From Trifolium pratense (lineage: Eukaryota; Streptophyta; Magnoliopsida; Fabales; Fabaceae): DNA of 64,000 nucleotides. Each line of letters opens with the position of its first letter. Position 1 is the first letter of the stretch. The stretch covers positions 24,416,409 through 24,480,408 of the forward strand of contig NC_060065.1 of the NCBI RefSeq assembly GCF_020283565.1, read 5' to 3'. Under the pieces are notes generated by a model, which worked only from the letters and a program-made list of their open reading frames with translations, was not told the DNA's origin and searched no databases. The translations under genes were made by a program, and so were the position numbers. This document shows, one piece after another, positions 1 to 11,067 of this stretch.

Positions 1-3000
1 GATAATATCCTGATTTTAAATCAAATTTTGAGTAAATACTTTTATTATGTAATCTATTTATTAAATCTTTTTTATTAGGTATAGGATATCTAATCCATTT
101 TAATGCTTTGTTTAATGGTTTATAGTTTATCACTAATCGAGGACTTCCTCGTTCTAATTCCGAAGCATTAATTACGTAAAACGCTGAGCAACTCCAAGGA
201 GATTTACTCGGTCTAATCAAACCTTTATCTAAATATTCCTGTATTTCTTTTTTACAGTATTCTAGGTGTTGTTGATTCATTTGTATTGGTCGAGCTTTGG
301 TTGGTATATTAATTTCTTTAAAATCTTGTTCATAAGGTAAAGAAATAGTATGTACTTTTCTTTTCCAGAACGCATTGGGTTGTTCTGAACAAAGATCCTT
401 TTTAAATTTTTCTAATACATGACCAATCTTTTCTTTGATAACTGGGGTCTCTAACTGGTCTTCTATTCGCTTAAAATGTATTTCTTTGTTAATAAAATTG
501 ATTTGCTTTTTCTTTTTATTTATTAGATTAATTCGAGATATAGCTTTTCCTTTAACAGAGTTTAAATCTCTAATTTTTGGTTTATCTAAAAATTCAAAAT
601 TAATTTCTCTATTTAAAACTGTAGTAGCTATACCGTTCTCATTTACTTTAAAGGGATAAAGTAAGGTTAAGAAAGGGGTTCCTAATATAATTTCTTCTGT
701 AATATTTTTAACTAATAAAAAGGAGGTTATGTAACATATTTTATCTTTACAAACTTTAGCGTTAGATAGCTTATATGAAACCTGTAATCTATTACCATTG
801 GCTCCTCGTAATGACTCTTTAGTTTTTTCGTAGAATTGGGTAGGAATTAATCCTTCTTGTATACAGTTTAAATCTGCTCCAGAATCTACTAATGCAGTAA
901 ATTCATAAGTCGTATCTTTAATTATTAAATTAATTTTCGTATACCATTTGTGAGAAATCATTTTCTCTATCTTATTAATATAGATTTCTTCTTCTTCGTT
1001 CTTACTAGAAGAAGGAAGAGTTCGAAGCCTATTCTGCTCTTGAATAATTAAAGTTCCTTGTAATTCTAAAATTTTAACTTCTAATTCATCATCTCTATTT
1101 TTTAATGATTGAATCTCTTTTTTAAGGATTCTAATCTCTTCTTGTAAATCCCTCAGGGTTATAGGATTCTGAGAGGGTTTCTTAAAGAGTTCCATAACAT
1201 CTTTAAATTCTACCTTATGTAGTTCTTTCTTTTCTATTTCATTATCGTCGATTATATCTTTAATCTGTCTCATAAAAGCTTGTTTACTTTCTGATTCTTC
1301 CATCTTGTCTAAAATTCCTATTAAGGTATTAGCTTGGTGATTGGTTAAAACATTAATGCTTTTAATGCAATTATTACAATTACAAAAATCTATACCTAAG
1401 CATTCTTCTGTTTCATCTTCGCTAGATTCACTATTTTCAATTAAATTGTTAATTTCTTCAATTTCTGATTCACTAGTCGAAGAGCAATCGTCATCCGATA
1501 ATAGCATTATATTTTCTAGAGTACGAATCAAATTGTTTTTTAATTCTTCTGATATATCTAAATTACTAATTTGTTGAATTTTTTCTTTTACTTTGCAGTC
1601 ATTGGCATAATGACCAAATCGACCACACTTATAACACTTAATGTCTTTATTTTTGTTACTATTTTTCTGGTAAGAGTTTCTACCTTTCTTTTTTCTTGAA
1701 TTCTTATAATACTTTTTATTTTCTTGATAATTTTCTTTTTGGTAATTATCTTTCTTATAATATTTTTTAAGATTTTTCTTATTTTTATTAAAAGCTTTCT
1801 TTTTACTTTTAGGATTACTAGGAGCTCTTATGGGGGTAGCACCATACTGCTCACAAAATGATCCCATTTCTCTCTTATTATTTGCTTTCTCATTTTTAAT
1901 TTTATTTTGTATCTTATAATCAGTACAGATTTGTAATCCAGTTTCAACAATATAATTTGATATTTCTCCCATAGTTAATGAGTTAAAAGGTATCTCTCCG
2001 TTGTAGTTTTGTCTAATATTACTTTTAACTTTCTCTGCAAATAACCTGGGTAATCCACTAATGAATCTTTCTTTCCAATAAATGGCCGCTCCATCAGGAC
2101 GCAGACATAATTTAGAAAGAAACATATCTTTATACCAACGGTAATCTGACATAGTTGGGCAATACAGATTTAATAATTGATCAGACGCTCTTTGCTGTAA
2201 TTTTAAGGGTTCTCCTATAAAGAACTTGGTTATCGCATATAATAGGGTTGTAACACAAATTTCTTCATTCGTTTCTAATTTAACTGCTGAATCGATTTTT
2301 AACTTATCTTCCTCACTGAGGATATTATCCCACCAACCTTTTAATTGACCAGTAAATCCCATTACTATCATATCTTTAGTTTTTCTATCTGAATTCTTTT
2401 TAATCTTGAAGGCAGTAGCTGCCATGGTCATATTTTGAATAATATTTAATATATGTTGTTCAGAGGCACCATCTATGTTCCATTCTATAATACAGTCACC
2501 GGAGTAACTGTCTCCAATGAAACTATTTCTTTCCTCAAACTGAACATCAGCAAAGGAAGGTCTAGGATAGTAGTTTCTAGTTTTTGGCCTAGGAGGCTTA
2601 TCAATTCGAGAAATAATGTTTTCTTCTTCATCTCCAAATGATAAAGTGTTAATGTTTACTCCTGATGTTGATCCTATATTTAAGACCTTTAATCTATCTA
2701 CTAATTCATCTAGTTTCTGTTCAGGATTAAATCCTAGGGTTAAATCTTTAATTTCTTTATCTGTAGGTATATTATAATGATAGATTGGCCTAGTAGGGTC
2801 AGATTCTTTAATTTCTAAAGTTTCTGGTAAAAATTGTTCAACTCTATCTAATTGTTGTGCCATAGTGTGTAATATTTGATTAGTGTAATTTAGTTGACTA
2901 TGAATATTATTTAAATCTTTTTTCTGTTCTGTAGGGTTAATTATAGCCTTAAAAGGTGAGGCTTCTATTTCGATATTTTCTTTAGGAGGTGTAATTTTTA

Positions 3001-4414
3001 AAGCTTCTAAAGGTGGATGGATAGAATCAACTATTTCCTTTTTAGAAGTTTTCCATTTAATACTCATTCTGGTTTTTGTGTTTAGAAATAATTTTTTGGC
3101 ATAAGGGTTTAATATGTTATTTTCTAAACAATATAATTCAAACCAAGTAAAGAAGTAAATATTAATTTCATGTTGTTCTAGAAATTGATAGAATAATTTC
3201 AGATATGAATCTCTTTCTTCTTTTAAAAAGGTATCAAAATACCATTTACGTTTTTCTTTATTATAATCTGCTAAAAAATCTTCTCTAATCCAAGCTTTAT
3301 CAATTTCGAAAGGTTCTTCTGCTTTAATCATCCCTAATATTTGAGATTCAGTAGGTGAAGGGGATCTGCTGATTCTCTCTTGATAAATGGGTTGTGGTAT
3401 TGTTGGAGCAAAATTTACTCCTGCTAAGTTTAATCTAATTGTGGAATCTACAGAACGTCTAGCAGAGGAAGATCCTATGCTGGGCGACTGATTGTATCTA
3501 AACGATTGACTTCGATTCATTCTAATTCGAACGTTTCCATCTTGATCAGTAATAATATCTCTAATAGATCTTGATTCTAGTTTTTCCGGTTGCGTAGTAT
3601 TTTCTATTATCCATTCTTCCGGAATTTTCTCTTTTAATTCTGAAATAGTTAATATTTTCGGGGTAATTACACTAGATTTCTTTAGATTAGCTTCTATAAT
3701 ACAAGTTTCATTCCTAGGTGTAGATCTTAAGGATTTATAGTTATAATTAACATTTGTAACTTTATATGTTATCCTAGTAATAATATCTACATTAGATATT
3801 CCTTCTGTAAAATTATCATTTTGATGTTGAACGCAGATGACTAAGGATGAACTTGTGATCTCATCTCCTAGGCTCATCGAGTAGTTTGGGTAACAGTTAA
3901 AGTAAACAGGACCATCATTAAGATTAGATTCTAACATGGCTATAACAGAGTCATGAAAGTCTCTAATTCTAGAATCTCGTAGAATTAGTAATATGGGTGA
4001 ATTTAATCCTAATTTATGTAAGGGTTTTACCGCTACTTGAACTAATCCTAAGTGAATATATCTGAATCCATTTTTATAATGTTGGTCTAGTAGTTTTTTA
4101 TCTAATAACGTAAAAGTTTCTTGTTTATTCTTTACATTTCTAGCTTGTTCTAGAGTATGTATAATTTTTTGACTTTTAAAATCGAAGGTACTAATCTTAT
4201 AAACTTCGTTTAACTTAATCTCTGGCATATTCCAATTAATTAATTTATTTTCCATTTCTTGTACTTCTAATTCTTGATTTTGAAAAGTATCTTGATTTAA
4301 TGTGGTTTCAGTATCGGAGGAAGTAGGTGGGACTATAGTCCTATTAGATCTGCTACTTCTACCACTAACACTACCACTAACGCTACTCCAAGCTCTATTC
4401 AGTAACCGAGACAT
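1..4414 (-). CDS. Endogenous caulimovirid polyprotein, copy 1 (partial, runs off window start)
   Basis: Minus-strand polyprotein of an integrated plant pararetrovirus. It starts with MSRLLNRAWSS at 4414 and runs towards position 1, where it leaves the window at the DLKSGYY block of reverse transcriptase. I met no stop codon in the stretches I translated, so about 1,471 codons appear open. Order seen: serine-rich N-terminus, movement-protein region (GPVYFNCYPNYSMSL near residue 165), a long charged coat-protein region, a CCHC zinc knuckle (CYKCGRFGHYANDC, near 1600-1640), aspartic protease (ALVDSGADLN, near 900) and the start of RT. The other copy (4853-10054) matches with only scattered substitutions. 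The family is Caulimoviridae; florendovirus-like is my inference from the gene order. It is a genomic fossil or recent integrant, and nothing here shows an infectious unit. Confidence 0.9.
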   Translation of the reverse strand, partial: MSRLLNRAWSSVSGSVSGRSSRSNRTIVPPTSSDTETTLNQDTFQNQELEVQEMENKLINWNMPEIKLNEVYKISTFDFKSQKIIHTLEQARNVKNKQETFTLLDKKLLDQHYKNGFRYIHLGLVQVAVKPLHKLGLNSPILLILRDSRIRDFHDSVIAMLESNLNDGPVYFNCYPNYSMSLGDEITSSSLVICVQHQNDNFTEGISNVDIITRITYKVTNVNYNYKSLRSTPRNETCIIEANLKKSSVITPKILTISELKEKIPEEWIIENTTQPEKLESRSIRDIITDQDGNVRIRMNRSQSFRYNQSPSIGSSSARRSVDSTIRLNLAGVNFAPTIPQPIYQERISRSPSPTESQILGMIKAEEPFEIDKAWIREDFLADYNKEKRKWYFDTFLKEERDSYLKLFYQFLEQHEINIYFFTWFELYCLENNILNPYAKKLFLNTKTRMSIKWKTSKKEIVDSIHPPLEALKITPPKENIEIEASPFKAIINPTEQKKDLNNIHSQLNYTNQILHTMAQQLDRVEQFLPETLEIKESDPTRPIYHYNIPTDKEIKDLTLGFNPEQKLDELVDRLKVLNIGSTSGVNINTLSFGDEEENIISRIDKPPRPKTRNYYPRPSFADVQFEERNSFIGDSYSGDCIIEWNIDGASEQHILNIIQNMTMAATAFKIKKNSDRKTKDMIVMGFTGQLKGWWDNILSEEDKLKIDSAVKLETNEEICVTTLLYAITKFFIGEPLKLQQRASDQLLNLYCPTMSDYRWYKDMFLSKLCLRPDGAAIYWKERFISGLPRLFAEKVKSNIRQNYNGEIPFNSLTMGEISNYIVETGLQICTDYKIQNKIKNEKANNKREMGSFCEQYGATPIRAPSNPKSKKKAFNKNKKNLKKYYKKDNYQKENYQENKKYYKNSRKKKGRNSYQKNSNKNKDIKCYKCGRFGHYANDCKVKEKIQQISNLDISEELKNNLIRTLENIMLLSDDDCSSTSESEIEEINNLIENSESSEDETEECLGIDFCNCNNCIKSINVLTNHQANTLIGILDKMEESESKQAFMRQIKDIIDDNEIEKKELHKVEFKDVMELFKKPSQNPITLRDLQEEIRILKKEIQSLKNRDDELEVKILELQGTLIIQEQNRLRTLPSSSKNEEEEIYINKIEKMISHKWYTKINLIIKDTTYEFTALVDSGADLNCIQEGLIPTQFYEKTKESLRGANGNRLQVSYKLSNAKVCKDKICYITSFLLVKNITEEIILGTPFLTLLYPFKVNENGIATTVLNREINFEFLDKPKIRDLNSVKGKAISRINLINKKKKQINFINKEIHFKRIEDQLETPVIKEKIGHVLEKFKKDLCSEQPNAFWKRKVHTISLPYEQDFKEINIPTKARPIQMNQQHLEYCKKEIQEYLDKGLIRPSKSPWSCSAFYVINASELERGSPRLVINYKPLNKALKWIRYPIPNKKDLINRLHNKSIYSKFDLKSGYY

Positions 4415-4852
4415 TTTTAAATTAATTAGACTTTTAAATTTTTATCTAGTTCGCTTTTAATTAAAACTCTCAAATCTTATCCACTTATCTTACTGTGTGA
4501 CTCTCTTCTCCCCCTTATTTTTGTTTGAGTTTCAAAGAAGAATACAACTAGGCTAAACCAACGGTTTCACTGCCCTATCTGCGGGTCTTACTACCTGGAC
4601 CACCTAGCTATTCAGCACCTTCTTACAAAACAAGCCAACACTCAGGGTTATGGGTTGAATCAAAAGCAAGATAAGTAAAGAATAGATTTTAAAGAAATAA
4701 TTTAAAGCTTAAAAGATCGAAAACTTTAAAATCTAATAATTCAAAAGGGTCTCAGAACCGTTTAGGCTCTGATACCAGTAATAACGCGGAAGTGAAGGAA
4801 AACATAATCCATAAAATATTATGATCAAAAGTAGGTAAATCATCAAGAAGTA
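4415..4852 (-). other. Caulimovirid leader, copy 1, with head-to-head junction
   Basis: Untranslated leader of copy 1, the reverse complement of 10,497-10,888. It ends at about 4850, where sequence otherwise found just upstream of the primer site (compare 12,231-12,300) is fused head to head to the inside of polyprotein copy 2. Only a few bases of microhomology (AGAAGT) are seen at the join, so this is a rearrangement junction and not a natural virus end. Confidence 0.8.
4765..4777 (-). other. tRNA-Met primer binding site of copy 1
   Basis: On the minus strand this reads TGGTATCAGAGCC, complementary to the 3' end of initiator tRNA-Met. This is the usual minus-strand DNA primer site of caulimovirids. 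Confidence 0.85.
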
Positions 4853-7800
4853 GAAGTTTATAAGATTAGTACCTTCGATTTTAAAAGTCAAAAAATTATA
4901 CATACTCTAGAACAAGCTAGAAATGTAAAGAATAAACAAGAAACTTTTACGTTATTAGATAAAAAACTACTAGACCAACATTATAAAAATGGATTCAGAT
5001 ATATTCACTTAGGATTAGTTCAAGTAGCGGTAAAACCCTTACATAAATTAGGATTAAATTCGCCCATATTACTAATTCTACGAGATTCTAGAATTAGAGA
5101 CTTTCATGACTCTGTTATAGCCATGTTAGAATCTAATCTTAATGATGGTCCTGTTTACTTTAACTGTTACCCAAACTACTCGATGAGCCTAGGAGATGAG
5201 ATCACAAGTTCATCCTTAGTCATCTGCGTTCAACATCAAAATGATAATTTTACAGAAGGAATATCTAATGTAGATATTATTACTAGGATAACATATAAAG
5301 TTACAAATGTTAATTATAACTATAAATCCTTAAGATCTACACCTAGGAATGAAACTTGTATTATAGAAGCTAATCTAAAGAAATCTAGTGTAATTACCCC
5401 GAAAATATTAACTATTTCAGAATTAAAAGAGAAAATTCCGGAAGAATGGATAATAGAAAATACTACGCAACCGGAGAAACTAGAATCAAGATCTATTAGA
5501 GATATTATTACTGATCAAGATGGAAACGTTCGAATTAGAATGAATCGAAGTCAATCGTTTAGATACAATCAGTCGCCCAGCATAGGATCTTCCTCTGCTA
5601 GACGTTCTGTAGATTCCACAATTAGATTAAACTTAGCAGGAGTAAATTTTGCTCCAACAATACCACAACCCATTTATCAAGAGAGAATCAGCAGATCCCC
5701 TTCACCTACTGAATCTCAAATATTAGGGATGATTAAAGCAGAAGAACCTTTCGAAATTGATAAAGCTTGGATTAGAGAAGATTTTTTAGCAGATTATAAT
5801 AAAGAAAAACGTAAATGGTATTTTGATACCTTTTTAAAAGAAGAAAGAGATTCATATCTGAAATTATTCTATCAATTTCTAGAACAACATGAAATTAATA
5901 TTTACTTCTTTACTTGGTTTGAATTATATTGTTTAGAAAATAACATATTAAACCCTTATGCCAAAAAATTATTTCTAAACACAAAAACCAGAATGAGTAT
6001 TAAATGGAAAACTTCTAAAAAGGAAATAGTTGATTCTATCCATCCACCTTTAGAAGCTTTAAAAATTACACCTCCTAAAGAAAATATCGAAATAGAAGCC
6101 TCACCTTTTAAGGCTATAATTAACCCTACAGAACAGAAAAAAGATTTAAATAATATTCATAGTCAACTAAATTACACTAATCAAATATTACACACTATGG
6201 CACAACAATTAGATAGAGTTGAACAATTTTTACCAGAAACTTTAGAAATTAAAGAATCTGACCCTACTAGGCCAATCTATCATTATAATATACCTACAGA
6301 TAAAGAAATTAAAGATTTAACCCTAGGATTTAATCCTGAACAGAAACTAGATGAATTAGTAGATAGATTAAAGGTCTTAAATATAGGATCAACATCAGGA
6401 GTAAACATTAACACTTTATCATTTGGAGATGAAGAAGAAAACATTATTTCTCGAATTGATAAGCCTCCTAGGCCAAAAACTAGAAACTACTATCCTAGAC
6501 CTTCCTTTGCTGATGTTCAGTTTGAGGAAAGAAATAGTTTCATTGGAGACAGTTACTCCGGTGACTGTATTATAGAATGGAACATAGATGGTGCCTCTGA
6601 ACAACATATATTAAATATTATTCAAAATATGACCATGGCAGCTACTGCCTTCAAGATTAAAAAGAATTCAGATAGAAAAACTAAAGATATGATAGTAATG
6701 GGATTTACTGGTCAATTAAAAGGTTGGTGGGATAATATCCTCAGTGAGGAAGATAAGTTAAAAATCGATTCAGCAGTTAAATTAGAAACGAATGAAGAAA
6801 TTTGTGTTACAACCCTATTATATGCGATAACCAAGTTCTTTATAGGAGAACCCTTAAAATTACAACAAAGAGCGTCTGATCAATTATTAAATCTGTATTG
6901 CCCAACTATGTCAGATTACCGTTGGTATAAAGATATGTTTCTTTCTAAGTTATGTCTGCGTCCTGATGGAGCGGCCATTTATTGGAAAGAAAGATTCATT
7001 AGTGGATTACCCAGGTTATTTGCAGAGAAAGTTAAAAGTAATATTAGACAAAACTACAACGGAGAGATACCTTTTAACTCATTAACTATGGGAGAAATAT
7101 CAAATTATATTGTTGAAACTGGATTACAAATCTGTACTGATTATAAGATACAAAATAAAATTAAAAATGAGAAAGCAAATAATAAGAGAGAAATGGGATC
7201 ATTTTGTGAGCAGTATGGTGCTACCCCCATAAGAGCTCCTAGTAATCCTAAAAGTAAAAAGAAAGCTTTTAATAAAAATAAGAAAAATCTTAAAAAACAT
7301 TATAAGAAAGATAATTACCAAAAAGAAAATTATCAAGAAAATAAAAAGTATTATAAGAATTCAAGAAAAAAGAAAGGTAGAAACTCTTACCAGAAAAATA
7401 GTAACAAAAATAAAGACATTAAGTGTTATAAGTGTGGTCGATTTGGTCATTATGCCAATGACTGCAAAGTAAAAGAAAAAATTCAACAAATTAGTAATTT
7501 AGATATATCAGAAGAATTAAAAAACAATTTGATTCGTACTCTAGAAAATATAATGCTATTATCGGATGACGATTGCTCTTCGACTAGTGAATCAGAAATT
7601 GAAGAAATTAACAATTTAATTGAAAATAGTGAATCTAGCGAAGATGAAACAGAAGAATGCTTAGGTATAGATTTTTGTAATTGTAATAATTGCATTAAAA
7701 GCATTAATGTTTTAACCAATCACCAAGCTAATACCTTAATAGGAATTTTAGACAAGATGAAAGAATCAGAAAGTAAACAAGCTTTTATGAGGCAGATTAA

Positions 7801-10054
7801 AGATATAATCGACGATAACGAAATAGAGAAGAAAGAATTGCATAAAGTAGAATTTAAAGATGTTATGGAACTCTTTAAGAAACCCTCTCAGAATCCTATA
7901 ACCCTGAGGGATTTACAAGAGGAAATTAGAATCCTTAAAAAAGAGATTCAATCATTAAAAAATAGAGATGATGAATTGGAAGTTAAAATTCTAGAATTAC
8001 AGGGAACTTTAATTATTCAAGAACAGAATAGGCTTCGAACTCTTCCTTCTTCTAGTAAGAACGAAGAAGAAGAAATCTATATTAATAAAATAGAGAAAAT
8101 GATTTCTCACAAATGGTATACAAAGATTAATTTAATAATTAAAGATACGACTTATGAATTTACTGCATTAGTAGATTCTGGAGCAGATTTAAACTGTATA
8201 CAAGAGGGATTAATACCTACCCAGTTCTACGAAAAAACTAAAGAATCGTTACGAGGAGCCAATGGTAACAGATTACAAGTTTCGTACAAATTATCCAACG
8301 CTAAAGTTTGCAAAGATAAAATATGTTACATAACCTCCTTTCTATTAGTTAAAAATATTACAGAAGAAATTATATTAGGAACACCCTTCTTAACCTTACT
8401 TTATCCCTTTAAAGTAAATGAAAATGGTATAGCTACTACAGTTTTAAGCAGAGAAATTAATTTTGAATTTTTAGATAAACCAAAAATTAGAGATCTAAAC
8501 TCTGTCAAAGGAAAAGCTATATCTCGAATTAATTTAATAGATAAGAAATTAAAACAAATTAATTTTATTAACAAAGAAATACATTTTAAGCGAATAGAAG
8601 ACCAATTAGAAGCCCCAGTTATTAAAGAAAAGATTGGTCATGCAATAGAGAAATTTAAAAGAGATCTTTGTTCAGAACAACCCAATGCGTTCTGGAAAAG
8701 AAAAGTACATACTATTTCTTTACCTTATGAACAAGATTTTAAAGAAATTAATATACCAACCAAAGCTCGACCAATACAAATGAATCAACAACACCTAGAA
8801 TACTGTAAAAAAGAAATACAGGAATATTTAGATAAAGGTTTGATTAGACCGAGTAAATCTCCTTGGAGTTGCTCAGCGTTTTATGTGATTAATGCTTCGG
8901 AACTAGAACGAGGAAGTCCTCGATTAGTAATAAATTATAAACCTTTAAACAAAGCATTAAAATGGATTAGGTATCCTATACCTAATAAAAAAGATTTAAT
9001 AAATAGATTACATAATAAAAGTATTTACTCAAAATTTGATTTAAAATCAGGATATTATCAAATTCAATTAGAAGAAAAAGATAGATATAAAACAGCGTTT
9101 GTAGTTCCATTTGGTCATTATGAATGGAACGTTATGCCTTTAGGTTTAAAAAATGCCCCCTCTGAATTTCAAAATATTATGAACACCATATTCAATAACT
9201 ATTCAGACTTCACCATAGTATACTTAGATGACATATTAGTTTTTTCAGAATCAATTAACCAACATTTTCACCATATGGAATTATTTTATCAAATTATAAA
9301 AAATAATGGGTTAGTACTTTCTGAAAGAAAATTAAAAATATTCCAGTCAAAAATTAGATTTTTAGGCTTTGATATAACTCAAGGAATGTATACACCAATT
9401 AGTAGGTCATTAGAATTCGTTAGTAAATTTCCTAATGAATTAAAGGATAAAACCCAATTACAAAGGTTTTTAGGATGTGTCAACTATGTGTCAGACTTTA
9501 TTCCCAATTTACGAACTATATGTGTTCCTTTGTTTAAAAGACTTAGGAAAAACCCACCTCCTTGGGATGATACAATGACCCAGAGTATATTACAACTTAA
9601 GACAATAGTTAAGAAATTACCCTGCTTAGGAATACCAGATCCTACAGCCAAATTAATAGTGGAAACTGATGCCTCTGATCTTGGTTTTGGAGGAATCTTA
9701 AAGCAAAAATTGCCGGGTATGGATAAGGAACAAGTGGTCAGATATTATTCTGGAGCTTGGAACCCAGCCCAATTAAAATACAGTACTATTAAAAAAGAAA
9801 TTTTATCAATTGTTTTATGCATTACCAAATTTCAAGATGATTTGTTTTCAAAACCCTTTTTATTAAAAACTGATTGCAAAGCTGCAACTAGTGTGTTACA
9901 AAAAGATGTTAAAAATTTAGTTTCAAAACATATTTTTGCAAGATGGCAAGCATTACTCTCCTGTTTTGATTTTGAAATTGAGCATATTAAAGGAATTGAG
10001 AATTCCCTGCCAGATTTCTTAACTAGGGAATTTTTACAGGGAAAAAATGAGTAA
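4853..10054 (+). CDS. Endogenous caulimovirid polyprotein, copy 2 (5'-truncated)
   Basis: Same polyprotein on the plus strand. Homology starts at 4853 inside the ORF; the first in-frame Met is at 5123 (1,643 aa from there). About the first 70 codons of the full ORF are missing. Domains, numbered from 5123: movement-protein region 1-130; capsid region about 470-730; Lys-rich stretch then CCHC knuckle CYKCGRFGHYANDC at about 767; Asp-rich linker and coiled coil to about 980; aspartic protease ALVDSGADLN at about 1013; reverse transcriptase with YLDDILVF at about 1367; RNase H (ETDASDLGFGG about 1513, to LPDFLTREF at the C-terminus). No integrase is present, as expected for Caulimoviridae. No internal stop or frameshift is seen, which suggests a young insertion. 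It overlaps the next ORF by 8 nt, a spacing typical of compact virus genomes. Confidence 0.93.
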   Translation, partial: EVYKISTFDFKSQKIIHTLEQARNVKNKQETFTLLDKKLLDQHYKNGFRYIHLGLVQVAVKPLHKLGLNSPILLILRDSRIRDFHDSVIAMLESNLNDGPVYFNCYPNYSMSLGDEITSSSLVICVQHQNDNFTEGISNVDIITRITYKVTNVNYNYKSLRSTPRNETCIIEANLKKSSVITPKILTISELKEKIPEEWIIENTTQPEKLESRSIRDIITDQDGNVRIRMNRSQSFRYNQSPSIGSSSARRSVDSTIRLNLAGVNFAPTIPQPIYQERISRSPSPTESQILGMIKAEEPFEIDKAWIREDFLADYNKEKRKWYFDTFLKEERDSYLKLFYQFLEQHEINIYFFTWFELYCLENNILNPYAKKLFLNTKTRMSIKWKTSKKEIVDSIHPPLEALKITPPKENIEIEASPFKAIINPTEQKKDLNNIHSQLNYTNQILHTMAQQLDRVEQFLPETLEIKESDPTRPIYHYNIPTDKEIKDLTLGFNPEQKLDELVDRLKVLNIGSTSGVNINTLSFGDEEENIISRIDKPPRPKTRNYYPRPSFADVQFEERNSFIGDSYSGDCIIEWNIDGASEQHILNIIQNMTMAATAFKIKKNSDRKTKDMIVMGFTGQLKGWWDNILSEEDKLKIDSAVKLETNEEICVTTLLYAITKFFIGEPLKLQQRASDQLLNLYCPTMSDYRWYKDMFLSKLCLRPDGAAIYWKERFISGLPRLFAEKVKSNIRQNYNGEIPFNSLTMGEISNYIVETGLQICTDYKIQNKIKNEKANNKREMGSFCEQYGATPIRAPSNPKSKKKAFNKNKKNLKKHYKKDNYQKENYQENKKYYKNSRKKKGRNSYQKNSNKNKDIKCYKCGRFGHYANDCKVKEKIQQISNLDISEELKNNLIRTLENIMLLSDDDCSSTSESEIEEINNLIENSESSEDETEECLGIDFCNCNNCIKSINVLTNHQANTLIGILDKMKESESKQAFMRQIKDIIDDNEIEKKELHKVEFKDVMELFKKPSQNPITLRDLQEEIRILKKEIQSLKNRDDELEVKILELQGTLIIQEQNRLRTLPSSSKNEEEEIYINKIEKMISHKWYTKINLIIKDTTYEFTALVDSGADLNCIQEGLIPTQFYEKTKESLRGANGNRLQVSYKLSNAKVCKDKICYITSFLLVKNITEEIILGTPFLTLLYPFKVNENGIATTVLSREINFEFLDKPKIRDLNSVKGKAISRINLIDKKLKQINFINKEIHFKRIEDQLEAPVIKEKIGHAIEKFKRDLCSEQPNAFWKRKVHTISLPYEQDFKEINIPTKARPIQMNQQHLEYCKKEIQEYLDKGLIRPSKSPWSCSAFYVINASELERGSPRLVINYKPLNKALKWIRYPIPNKKDLINRLHNKSIYSKFDLKSGYYQIQLEEKDRYKTAFVVPFGHYEWNVMPLGLKNAPSEFQNIMNTIFNNYSDFTIVYLDDILVFSESINQHFHHMELFYQIIKNNGLVLSERKLKIFQSKIRFLGFDITQGMYTPISRSLEFVSKFPNELKDKTQLQRFLGCVNYVSDFIPNLRTICVPLFKRLRKNPPPWDDTMTQSILQLKTIVKKLPCLGIPDPTAKLIVETDASDLGFGGILKQKLPGMDKEQVVRYYSGAWNPAQLKYSTIKKEILSIVLCITKFQDDLFSKPFLLKTDCKAATSVLQKDVKNLVSKHIFARWQALLSCFDFEIEHIKGIENSLPDFLTREFLQGKNE

Positions 10055-10496
10055 AAAGTCAGACCCTCGGGACGCATATGGTCCTCCGGTTTCTAAAAAA
10101 GAAGACACCACATTAGCCAGTTCTTCATCTTACATTTCTAAGGCTATTACCCCAATTACCCCTTCAGCACTAACAGCCGGGATTAGACCTTCTTTATTAT
10201 CTCCTTTGGCCTTTACTTCCACACTAAGAAGTCCTAGACCTCAAAATAATAAGATAAACTATTATACGCCTCCGGCAACTACCCCAAAAACCACATTCAT
10301 TACCAAAAAATCTTATGTTCCCATTATTCCTTTAGAAAACCAATACCTCTCTCAAGATGCCTCCTTATTACAGATTGTTTCTAAAGCATTACCATCAGGA
10401 TTCTTCTTTCTTCCTACTGATTTAAACCGTCTCAAAAATAGAAGATATTATGAGTTCATACTCATTGATACTGAATCTATCTCTCTTAACCACAAT
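10047..10496 (+). pseudogene. Caulimovirid second ORF, N-terminal half
   Basis: The ORF begins MSKKSDPRDAYGPP and overlaps the end of the polyprotein by 8 nt. It is Ser/Thr/Pro-rich (TPSALTAGIRPS, YYTPPATTPKT) with no domain I recognise. Around 10,494, after SISLNHN, the sequence switches to the stretch that precedes the primer site (same as 12,270-12,300). The ORF therefore reads on by chance to 10,541 and its natural C-terminal half lies at 11,068-11,787. A second ORF of unknown function behind a fused MP-CP-PR-RT-RH polyprotein is what I recall for florendoviruses; function is unknown. Confidence 0.7.
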
Positions 10497-10888
10497 TATG
10501 TTTTCCTTCACTTCCGCGTTATTACTGGTATCAGAGCCTAAACGGTTCTGAGACCCTTTTGAATTATTAGATTTTAAAGTTTTCGATCTTTTAAGCTTTA
10601 AATTATTTCTTTAAAATCTATTCTTTACTTATCTTGCTTTTGATTCAACCCATAACCCTGAGTGTTGGCTTGTTTTGTAAGAAGGTGCTGAATAGCTAGG
10701 TGGTCCAGGTAGTAAGACCCGCAGATAGGGCAGTGAAACCGTTGGTTTAGCCTAGTTGTATTCTTCTTTGAAACTCAAACAAAAATAAGGGGGAGAAGAG
10801 AGTCACACAGTAAGATAAGTGGATAAGATTTGAGAGTTTTAATTAAAAGCGAACTAGATAAAAATTTAAAAGTCTAATTAATTTAAAA
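10497..10888 (+). other. Caulimovirid leader region, second copy (ATG-free)
   Basis: Leader segment lying between the two halves of the second ORF. It contains the primer site at 10,526-10,538 and then about 350 nt to the ATG at 10,889. I find no ATG between the primer site and that start codon. It is the same sequence, inverted, as 4415-4800. Confidence 0.75.
10526..10538 (+). other. tRNA-Met primer binding site
   Basis: TGGTATCAGAGCC, complementary to initiator tRNA-Met. It is the second of three copies in the virus-derived region. Confidence 0.85.
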
Positions 10889-11067
10889 ATGTCTCGGTTA
10901 CTGAATAGAGCTTGGAGTAGCGTTAGTGGTAGTGTTAGTGGTAGAAGTAGCAGATCTAATAGGACTATAGTCCCACCTACTTCCTCCGATACTGAAACCA
11001 CATTAAATCAAGATACTTTTCAAAATCAAGAATTAGAAGTACAAGAAATGGAAAATAAATTATTTTT
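10889..11067 (+). pseudogene. Caulimovirid polyprotein 5' fragment
   Basis: Repeats the first ~58 codons of the polyprotein (MSRLLNRAWSS to VQEMENKL) and then abruptly changes to the C-terminal half of the second ORF. Out-of-frame reading continues to 11,131 but is not meaningful. Roughly these codons are absent from copy 2, so the fragment looks displaced from its normal place; about 13 codons are still unaccounted for between the two. Confidence 0.8.
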
